Origin: Imbricaverruca yamaguchii
Taxonomy: Eukaryota; Arthropoda; Thecostraca; Neoverrucidae
Reading direction: 5' to 3'
NCBI GenBank assembly: GCA_034440575.1
Contig: JAOTOL010001468.1
Span: 702,501-766,500, forward strand
DNA length: 64,000 bases
The translations under genes and the position numbers were made by a program. Below the pieces are notes generated by a model. It saw nothing but the letters and a program-made list of their open reading frames with translations, searched no databases and was not told the origin of the DNA. Positions 55,331-64,000 of this stretch are shown here, piece by piece (within the stretch, counting starts at the first letter, position 1; each line of letters starts with the position of its first letter).

Positions 55331-55990
55331 GGAGACAACTGCATGTGAAGGGGTCGATGTGCGTAAGATATTATGCCGTGCTCCTATTCTCATTTTGTCA
55401 GGTGCAAAAGCGAGTTAATGAGAAGCATTAATCACATAAAACTTTATTTCTGATTGGAAGCTGAAGAACCGTCCCGATTGAGCAATTGATGACTCTAGTC
55501 CCTTATTACTTCCCTAAAGGGGAGAGAGAGGTTCGTCCAAAGTAGGTAAAACGTACGGTAAAAGGGTAGAAAGATAGGACAAAGTACGGTTTCAAAGTAC
55601 GGCCTCAGCTCCTGGGTACGTCTGCTGTAGGCGATCAATACGTGCCGCACTGACAGTGCAGCATGGCACCTTAGACACAGCGGACTGCCGCCGCCGGTCA
55701 GAAGGTATTACCGATAGGCCATCCATAGGCTTATCTACTCGTGACGACGTAATTTTCTTCGGAATATCTGATGCCCTGGTAATGGAAACATCTGCTTATG
55801 CTGGCCCCACAACAATAAGTACAATTATCCCTTCATTCTACCTGTAGGCATCATTTGCATGGACGGACAGTCGAATCCATATCGTTATGCACACACATGC
55901 GTTTTTGTCACGGTATGCATAGCGTGTCCCGGAAAACATGAACATTTTCACAAGCTTCCTGTGGTTTCATTGTTCACGCTTTGGGCACTT
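55331..55990. other. No gene recognised
   Basis: Short AAAGTACGG-type repeats near 55545-55605; no coding similarity. Confidence 0.45.
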
Positions 55991-55999
55991 CCTGCACAT

Positions 56000-56763
56000 T
56001 GCACATTATGCATCGCAAGAAAACGAAAGAGGTGTCATTGGAAAGCGCTCGACGAGTAGGGTCCGGGTTCATCCCCCAAAACAATCTCCCCTCAAAAGTG
56101 ACGTAGCCAGGGAGGCTAGACTTTCAAGACTTTTCACGACTTGCATTATGTTTTTGACTCCTGGGAGTTCATTTTGGGGATATATGAAAAACAAAGTGTA
56201 TTTGGAATGAGAAAAGGACAGCGAAATCGACCAGGGCTAAACATTTGTTGCCCCTTCCCACACATTAAAAAAAATTGTACTTCAAAATTTTGAGTTTTCA
56301 AGTTTTCTTAAATCTTCCTTTTCTAATGTGCAGAGCAGACCGATAAACGTTGTTGGAAGTCAACTTGCCCTAATACAAAATGCTTACTTTAGCCAGAATC
56401 CTCAATTTGAACTGCAATTTGGCAAATACGCAAAATTAATATGTAGTCAAAAGCGAAAAAATTGAAACAATTCAGCTCGTACGTTTTGTTGCATCCGTAA
56501 AGATAAGCAAACGCTGAAAGTTTCATTAAAATATCTGTATCCGTTAAAGCGTGACGACTGGTTTAACTTCTTTGGAGGTGAATTCACTTGACCTTGACTA
56601 ACTCGTTGACCCTAGATGACCTGACCTAAATTTTTGAATCAGCATGTCAAATTGATGTGGGAAAAGGTATGCCAAATTTGGGCGCGCTGCCGTCCGCCGT
56701 TCGTCCGCTATCCGCGAAAACCCTGAGGGGGCTGTTGAAGACCCCCAAGACGGAACGGGTTAG
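56000..56763 (+). mobile_element. TTAA MITE, copy 7 (5' truncated)
   Basis: Begins within the family at ATGCATCGCAAGAAAACG and runs through GAAAGCGCTCGACGAGTAGG, TTGCATCCGTAAAGATAAGC and TTGACCTTGACTAACTCG to AAGACGGAACGGGTTAG, where the final TTAA has become TTAG. The CRE is mutated to TGACGTAG. Confidence 0.78.
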
Positions 56764-58140
56764 TGCCCGTTCTTAGCGCGGGCTGATTCGGCACCGGTAA
56801 AATATATTGTAGGTATCGATTGGGCCTCTTAGCCATACAATAGTAGTACATTTCGGCGTACTCAAAACCATTTGAGACATGGAGATCTTGAATCTATTCA
56901 ATGTGCTAATCATTAAGTTACATTTAACGTGCATGATTGCATATAACTAAATAATGATTATCTAATATGCAGCGCACATGGATTTCAAATATGCAACTAG
57001 CATGACCAGGTGTTGATTGTTTCGTAACTAGGCACTAATGGTACCCATATAAGTATGCCCAAAATTTGAGCTATTACCTCATTTGGTTCCTGAGACATCT
57101 TTTGCAACAAAATGACGGGTCGAGAATGTTCCCACCAATCCCGCACGTGAGACCTCTGACCTTTCCAGGTTAAACAATCGAAGAAAATGAAGCCCCTCAA
57201 GCTGTCCCAAATTTGACACCTATTTTAACGAAGACCAAGATCGTCCCTGCAACTGACATACTTTGTCCACATTTATTTCTGGCCAGTTTTTGCAGGAGTT
57301 ATCACGCATGGTTGGGTGTGCATGGTTCTGAAAATTGAAAAATATTGCTCGAGTGTCGTAACCTAACCTAACGAACATGTCCAATAATAATGACTGAATG
57401 TCGTTATTATTTTCCATGTTGCTGTTCAGTTTTTCCATATGAAAGTATCTGTATCCTCTCATTTACTGATGCCTTAAATGTTCTCCTTTGTTATCATTAG
57501 TGGACTTGTATGGGCGCTACATGACCAATGTAGTCGATGCGCCCTAAAACCCCAATAACTAACTAGTGGACTTGTATCTTCACTAACATTACGACCCTTG
57601 TTGACGTCAATTTTAACCAATTTATCCAAACAATTCTGTGCTCTACCTGACAGTCAGACATGCGCATTTAACACATTCGTCAGCCGGAATATGCGCGATC
57701 ATACGTGCGTGTGCTTTGTTTCGCAAACAATATAGTTCGATCAAAATAATGGGAAGCGACCACCGTTTTGTATTCCGAGTCCGGAAATCCTGTCCATTCG
57801 CAGTGCTGAAGCTAATCTGTAGTTCTGAATGAAACATCTCCATGTGGCCATCGATAGTACCCAACTGACATGCTTGCATTTAGCTTACATGTATAGCTAG
57901 CCGAATTATGAAATGAATGGAATGTCGCAAACGCATAGTTGATGTTATGCATCGCAATTGATAAATACGCAACGTACCGCTATCCATACGGATGTGATGC
58001 GCAACGCCCCCGCCTTCATATGCACGGCATAATCATCGCTCGTCCTGCGCTAACAAGTCACTTTTGTGTGACGTATAGTCGGCGAAAATTGTGATGGTCA
58101 TGCTCACTTGCGAACCATACAGCACATTACATGCGGAATT
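56764..58140. other. No gene recognised; SINE tail at 57510-57560
   Basis: GGGCGCTACATGACCAATGT through CGATGCGCCCTAAAACCCC at 57514-57555 forms a hairpin (GGGCGC with GCGCCC; CTACAT with ATGTAG) and is followed by AATAACTAACTAG. The same block recurs at 63290-63345. Confidence 0.55.
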
Positions 58141-58147
58141 GCAGCTC

Positions 58148-58320
58148 GCCGCCGGGCTAGCTTAGTTGGTAAGGCTCTGATCTCGGGGACGAGGTCGAGA
58201 CCATCCCGGCAAGGTGGGTCTACTTCTACTGTGAGGCCGCCGTTCCGGTACAAATTGACCGGACGCCTTCCCATATTATCTCACCATAATTTCATATTTG
58301 TATGGAACTTGGTCTGAGAG
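58148..58320 (+). mobile_element. tRNA-derived SINE head
   Basis: GCCGGGCTAGCTTAGTTGGT then AAGGCTCTGATC gives a box A-like region, and GGTCGAGACCATCCCGGC a box B-like region with partial acceptor pairing (GCCGGG with CCCGGC). The body continues to about 58320 (ATTTGTATGGAACTTGG). It differs from the other two tRNA-like heads in the window. Confidence 0.55.
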
Positions 58321-59017
58321 GTAACCTATAGCTTAAATTTCATGTTCTATATTTCCAGCTCAATTAGATGAACAGCTTTTGTACTAGTGCTCACCACTTT
58401 TTCATAACAAATATACGCATTTCTATCATGATTGGCTTGTTACAAAAAGAACTTACAATATATAATGATTTGGTCATTGCGGGTTAGACACAACCTGGTA
58501 AAAATCCGTGGCGACAATGCCTGGACGGCCCCTTTTGATCCTCCGTGGGGCTACCCCCTTTATCCCCACCTCATTGTCTAGTCCACTGCCGCTGGGCCAC
58601 CGACTGGTCGATCTCACCTGAAGCGGCCCATTTGTCCCCACCACCAGGGCTCGTCTTCAAATGTATCTTCCTGGGAAGTTTTTTGACTTGTTCATTTTGG
58701 TCGTTTCCTGTGAGTCCAATTTTAACTAGCTTTTATGGTAAGGGTAGATAATTATGATGTTGCAATAAAACGGGCTTAACTCAACAGCACCAATTTTGAC
58801 ATAAATATGTTCACATCAACGTGCTGAATTTCATTGCACAGCGTTCAATCCATATTGCACTGCGCCATACAAACCAATATGGATGTGAATCGGCATCCCA
58901 CATGTCAGGATAGTATTAGCCCGCTGTCTGATTATGACTCACGTACGAGGGAGAGAGAGAAAATTGGAAAAAGAGGGAAGTAGAGAAAGTAACAAGATAA
59001 ATACGGAGGGTGAGACA

Positions 59018-59165
<148 letters not shown>

Positions 59166-59404
59166 GCGATGAACACCTTCGGTTAGTATGCAGCAGAAGC
59201 GGTGAGCGGGACCCTGTCTCAGCAGAAGTCTCGGCAGAAGCTGCATTATTTAAGTACCTTAAAAATGCAGTGCCAGCTGGAGGCGCCACCTGCTGCACCG
59301 CGGTCTGATACCGGTATCAAGTGACGGCGAGATTAGCGCCGTATGACGTATGTTGTGCGGCGTCGGCGTCGGTCCCAGCGCGCCAAACCGCGGCAGCTCG
59401 GCCG

Positions 59405-59935
59405 CAGCTCCGGCGCAACAGCCGAGTTCTCGCCGCGCAGCTCCAGCGCAACAGCCGAGTTCTCGCCGCGCAGCTCCAGCGCAACAGCCGAGTTCTCGCC
59501 GCGCAGCTCCGGCGCAACAGCCGAGTTCTCGCCGCGCAGCTCCAGCGCAACAGGTGTGTTCTCGTCGAGCAGTTCTGGGAAACGGTGAGCTGTGTCGCCG
59601 CGCAGCTCCGGGGCAACAGTGAGTTCTCGCCGCGCAGCTCCAGCGCAACAGGTGTGTTCTCGTCGAGCAGTTCTGGGGAAACAGTGAGCTCTGTCGCCGC
59701 GCAGCTCTGGGGCAACAGTGAGCTCTCTCGCCGCGCAGCTCCAGCGCAACAGTGAGCTTTCTCGCCGCGCAGCTCCAGCGCAACAGGTGTGTTCTCGTCG
59801 AGCAGTTCTGGGGAAGCAGTGAGCTGTGTCGCCGCGCAGCTCTGGGGCAACAGTGAGCTCTGTCGCCGCGCAGCTCTGGGGCAACAGTGAGCTCTCTCGC
59901 CGCGCAGCTCCAGCGCAGCTTCAGCGCAGCCCCGG
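59405..59935. repeat. 33-bp minisatellite, GC-rich
   Basis: Unit contains CGCCGCGCAGCTCCAGCGCA and ACAGCCGAGTTCT, with starts at 59423 and 59456. From 59550 a variant (GTGTTCTCGTCGAGCAGTTC) is interleaved to form longer higher-order units. Units are multiples of three, so a 269-codon minus-strand frame crosses it; I do not accept it as a gene. Confidence 0.9.
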
Positions 59936-60244
59936 AACAGCCGGTAAGCCGCGTCGGAGCTGCTGTCACTGCACATTCCAAGCCGGGACCGGTGGACCGC
60001 TGCCGGCGCCATGTCCCCAATGCCATGTCAGTTGGGCTGCGCGACGGCGCTCTTTCGAACCGAGTCATCAGCGGCTAACGCCCCCATGGTCGCGTCTTCC
60101 GCAGATGCTTGCCACCGTGTTTTACGGACAGTCAGTGTGGTCAGGCATCACCAGGTTTTCGAGTTGGAGATTTATCAGAGTTGATTCCAAGTGTTACGCG
60201 TATCATAGGCTGCATTCCTTCCCCCGCCATTAGCTGAGCCCTGA

Positions 60245-60420
60245 GCCTCGGTCGGTTGGTTGTTGGTTTTACGACACATCGACCGTTGAGTCATGCAGCG
60301 ACGCCAATCTCTCATGCCGATTGGTCGCGGGCGAAGAGTAGCGACAGGTGAGACTCGGACACACAGCCTTTCGATTGTGAGACGGGCAAGAGCCCTGAGC
60401 CCCGACCCGGTATGGACCCG
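60245..60420 (-). mobile_element. tRNA-derived SINE, second copy with a different head
   Basis: Body and tail at 60245-60340 match the copy at 4966-5090 (CGACACATCGACCGTTGAGT, CCGATTGGTCGCGGGCGAA). The head at 60345-60400 differs: on the minus strand it reads CTCACAATCGAAAGGCTGTG then TGTCCGAGTCTC, a decayed anticodon arm and box B of another tRNA type. Confidence 0.6.
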
Positions 60421-61045
60421 AGGAAGCCGTTTTCCGCTCACCCTCGCTCTAACTAAGAAAATTATGGTCCGATTTCGATAATTTTGGTGGAAATCGTGCG
60501 TTCTCGTCAAGGTCTGCCCGTGCACTCCAAACATTTCGCGCTGAGGACCCTATGTAGTTACAGCCCCTCACTCCCAAGCAGAAGAAAAAGCTGAACTTCT
60601 CCGGGCGTCTCGTGATTTCGACCTCATATTGCATTCATTAAATGATTGCAATTTTACAATTTGAGGAGACGACACATGATGCCCGGTGGCACGCGGTCGT
60701 CATGGGAATACCACTGATGTCAGCAGAACTATTTTACGTCATTCTTTCTCGGCCACCCCTTTCTCACTTCCTTCTCCTCCTTGTACGAACGCCAGGTAAG
60801 ATAAGGAGAGGGGAGGTGTCGTCGGCTTCCCGTTGATGGGTGGCAGCACAACACCCCGCACCGGCTTAGCATGTTGTAACCCTTGGAAAGTGCAGACGCA
60901 TTGAAATGGTCTTAACTGGGACCCTACTCAAATGAGCCAGTCTGATTGGTCTGTCTAATAACGTTACACAAAGGCGCCATTCTGATTGGTCTGTTTGATT
61001 GGGGGAGTGATTTTAGAGACGTGGTACATTATGGTGTTCGTGACG
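60421..61045. other. No gene recognised
   Basis: Contains a duplicated phrase TCTGATTGGTCTGT (60940 and 60982) but no coding similarity. Confidence 0.45.
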
Positions 61046-61879
61046 TTAACCCGCGCCGCCTTTCCGGTCAGATCCTCACACCACGTCTCAGGGGGGGGGT
61101 CAGTAACCCCCCTCTAAAATCCAAACTAAGCATCGCACGAAAACGAAAGAGGTGCCATCGGAAAGCGCTCGACGAGTAGGGTCCGAGTCCACCCCCAAAG
61201 CAATTTCGCCCGAAACGTGACGTCACCAGGGGGCCAGATTTTCACGACTTTTCGCGACTTACACGATGTTTTTGGCTCAAGTTCATTTTGGGGATATATG
61301 AAAAAACAAAATTTATTTGGAATGAAAAAGGACAGTGAAACCGACCACGGCCATAATTTTGCTTTACCCCCCCCCCCCACAACTTTTTTTCTTCATAATT
61401 TTTAGTTTTCAAGTTTTCCTTAACTTTCCCTCTCCAATGGCTAGAACCGACCGAAAAAACGTTGTTGGAAGTCAACTTGCCCGAATAAAAAATGTTTACT
61501 TTAGCCAGAATCATCTATTTGAACTGCAATTGGCAAATATGCAAAATTTATATGTGGTCAAAAACGAAAAAGAAGAGGAAAAATTACACTGGTAAGATTT
61601 GTTGCATCCATAAAGATAAGCAAACGCTGAAAGTTCCATGTTATATCTCTCTCCGTTAATGCGTGACGACTGGTTGAACTTTTTTGGAGGTGACCTCACT
61701 TGACCTTGACTAACTCGTTGACCCTAGACGACCTGACTTCAAAATTTGTAAATAGCACGCCACATTGATGTGGGAAAAGGTATGCCAAATTTGGGTGCGC
61801 TGCCCCGCGCTGTTCGTCCACTATCCGCGAAAAACCTGAGGGGGTCGGTTGAAGACACCCCCGAGACGGGACGGGTAAA
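61046..61879 (+). mobile_element. TTAA MITE, copy 8
   Basis: TTAACCCGCGCCGCCTTTCC at 61046 and GAGACGGGACGGGTAAAG at the end (TTAA reduced to GTAA). Landmarks are complete, including TGACGTCA (61218), GAAAGCGCTCGACGAGTAGG and TGACCTTGA (61701). Confidence 0.82.
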
Positions 61880-63880
61880 GGTGTTGAAAGCGAGAGCTGG
61901 GCGTGGGACATCTGCCGGATATCTAAATAATGTTAGTCTTAATTTGCTCCTCGATACGATAATTTGTAGCTGGGATGGATGAGGGTGATCTTGAGAGCGA
62001 CGATAATTTGATTGTTTCTAGAATTCCGACATTGGCCTACTCTTGTCGAAGAGCACCGAGTTGTATTTACTGTGCGGACGATGAGCTAATTGTCCACACC
62101 GCCTATCACGCTGGCTATCGCTGTGTTTTGGACATAGTTATATGGAACTTTATATCACAACTATTAACCTGTGGAACAAAAGGTCTGTACACCCTCATGT
62201 TTGCAGATAACGCCTTCATATTGAAAAAGGAATTCGTTTGGGTCTGGCCGATTCAAAAGTATGAAATGCAATAGGTTGGGTGGAGAGAAGTGCCGGATAA
62301 TAACTATTTTATTAACATAAAAGTACAGCAAGCTCATTCATTTATAGGATAGATAATTATCATCATAAAGTTTGTGTGCAAGAGTAACAACTGACATTGG
62401 ACGTTGTGTCACACGATACTTCACTCTGCCATATGAATTTGACCGCTGATCGAAGATAGGATACATGAATTAAACGACTTACGCGTGAACCTTGCCCTTA
62501 CCTGTGTCCTAAGCGGGTAGTGATGTAATAACCAAAACTATTTTCTAGGCCAATATATGTAATCTGGTATGAATCCTTCGCAATGTAAAAGTAAAAGCTG
62601 CATTGGCAACTCAGTAACGGGTGTACCTTTGATTATTCACGCTGGTGGCTGCTAGGTCAGGAAACCATCGATATTGTGTACCATATGCCATGACATACCT
62701 GATATAGATGACAAATGACAAACACCATCAATTTCCATGTTTCTAAATCAGACGTTTTGCATTTTTCTCATTCGACAGTTATTTATAATGTGATGTGTTT
62801 ACTAACCAAATTCTTACATCGAACTGACCATTTTCAAGGAAATGACTGCTCACGTCTACCATTATAAATATTCCTCAGGAAGATGCCCACGTCTCATGCT
62901 GATCTTCTGCGGAGTGACTGCAAAGCGGAACTCCTAATGGTTAAATATATAACATAGACCAGTTTGTCTGAAGTACGTATTGTTCAACTGGGGATGACTG
63001 CCAATTATCGATACACTCTCGAACCACTTATGGCAAAAATATAGCACCGTTAGTGGGAAAAATTGGCTACATATTCCAGCACGACATGCGTATTCTTCCC
63101 ACAGCCCACAACAATGCATGTCCATTGAATTAAGTCATAAAAACTTAATGCGCCGTGAACATTCATCTATTGTGTGGCGCTGGAATCCGATCAGGGTTAT
63201 TCTTTGCGTACATGGCAGATCTTACTTTCAAAGGAGTCAGTTATGTTTCCGAGCCACATTAGCTTCATTACGAGCCACAGACACCGCATGGGCGCTACAT
63301 GACCAATGTAGTCGATGCGCCCTAAAGCCCTAATAACTGACTAACTAACCACAGACACCGCACTTGCACGCTGCTTACCACATGTCACGGTCAAGATGCT
63401 CTTAGCATCGGCGCACATGGCAGTTGCCAGCCCAACTATGTGTCAGTATGCAGGCACTGGCCTTGTCCTGTCAGTATGCCGTCATCTTGAAGCCGTATTC
63501 ATATATGCGAACGTGTCCTACCTGAACTCAAATCGTCCAGCACGACAAATCGTACATGGGTACAGTCAAGAGGGTGTACGCAGACGTGAAGCGCGCTTTA
63601 CACTGGCCTGACAGGGGACATAAGTCGTCTTTTCATCACGATAGTGCTCCGTTTAATATCCTTTTAGCCGCTTAAAGTAACGCATAGTGCAACTCTTGGT
63701 CTGACATAGTGGAGATAAATGAACCACGAATCCGTCAGTGCAGTAGCCATTCAGTTCCTTTTCATTTATTTTGCCCCGTCGTTTGGGAGGCGAAGCCACT
63801 GTAAACAGAGCAGGTAATCGCAAGACTGCTCTTCAAGCGATGCAATTGAATGTCAAAGTGGATGTTATACACCCATCCCG
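61880..63880. other. No gene recognised; SINE tail at 63290-63345
   Basis: A 99-codon plus-strand frame (61975-62274) with six cysteines shows no domain I know. The block GGGCGCTACATGACCAATGT at 63293 with CGATGCGCCCTAAAGCCC repeats the tail seen at 57514. Confidence 0.45.
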
Positions 63881-63887
63881 GATGGCG

Positions 63888-64000
63888 GAAGATACCTTTT
63901 CCCAAATCAATTTGCCGTTTTGTTAAAAAAATTTGAAGTCAGGTCATCTAGGGTCAACGAGTTAGTCAAGGTCAAGTGAGGTCACATCCAAAAAAGTTAA
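63888..64000 (-). mobile_element. TTAA MITE, copy 9, cut by the window end
   Basis: Reverse-oriented 3' part of the family: ATACCTTTTCCCAAATCAAT, GTCAGGTCATCTAGGGTCAA and GTTAGTCAAGGTCAAGTGAG. The terminal inverted end is rearranged (ACACCCATCCCGGATGG). Confidence 0.7.

Noticed and set aside
59259..60068. A 269-codon minus-strand frame rich in Cys, Ala and Arg
   Set aside because: It crosses the 33-bp minisatellite, whose unit is a multiple of three; no domain or start signal.
61975..62274. Reverse transcriptase fragment, because of LMFADNAFIL
   Set aside because: The resemblance to a FADD-type motif is a few residues only, the catalytic aspartate pair is absent and neighbouring sequence shows no reverse transcriptase blocks.

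Overview
This window is animal nuclear DNA: split genes with GT-AG introns, many dispersed and tandem repeats, and no operons or prokaryotic signals. Two gene systems carry lineage information. One is a six-exon nucleotide-sugar transporter of the SLC35A3 type. The other is a pair of secreted Thr/Val-repeat proteins with an N-terminal YLPP..C and a C-terminal GYxYxRP motif, an architecture I associate with arthropod, especially crustacean, cuticle or chitin-associated proteins. A crustacean (a barnacle is one possibility) is my best guess, but it is inference from protein style, not from a species match.

Layout. 1-11.1 kb: the transporter gene on the minus strand. Six coding exons with matching intron phases give a predicted 327-residue protein, close to the usual length of the family. 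Its introns hold two tRNA-derived SINE pieces, a degenerate transposon-protein fragment and several tandem repeats. 11.1-13.0 kb: intergenic, with a GC-rich island that could be the transporter's promoter. 13.07-16.67 kb: a complete DNA-transposon insertion with 17-bp terminal inverted repeats and an 8-bp target duplication. It sits inside a 31-bp minisatellite and carries a broken copy of an uncharacterised protein gene plus a nested MITE. 17-32 kb: gene-poor, with further MITE copies, 44-bp, 43-bp and about 83-bp minisatellites and two LINE endonuclease relics. 32.9-38.4 kb: a TATA/initiator promoter and, downstream, Thr/Val-repeat secreted protein A. 42.3-44.5 kb: the second Thr/Val protein, apparently split between a 5' exon and a 3' exon, followed by a roughly 530-bp hexamer array whose unit would itself encode Val-Thr. 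47-64 kb: no convincing gene; minisatellites, a 2.5-kb element with arms of about 550 bp in inverted orientation, more MITEs, SINE heads and tails, and an E-box cluster.

Two things stand out. First, at least five tandem duplications in two unrelated genes are anchored on exon edges. At three of them every repeat copy carries its own 5' splice site, and at the two transporter donors the units (72 and 78 bp) are multiples of three. Second, a TTAA-flanked MITE family of about 830 bp is present in about ten copies and carries CRE palindromes (TGACGTCA) and TCAAGGTCA-type nuclear-receptor half-sites, so it could be spreading regulatory sites. All statements about families rest on reading the sequence and on recall; nothing was searched.
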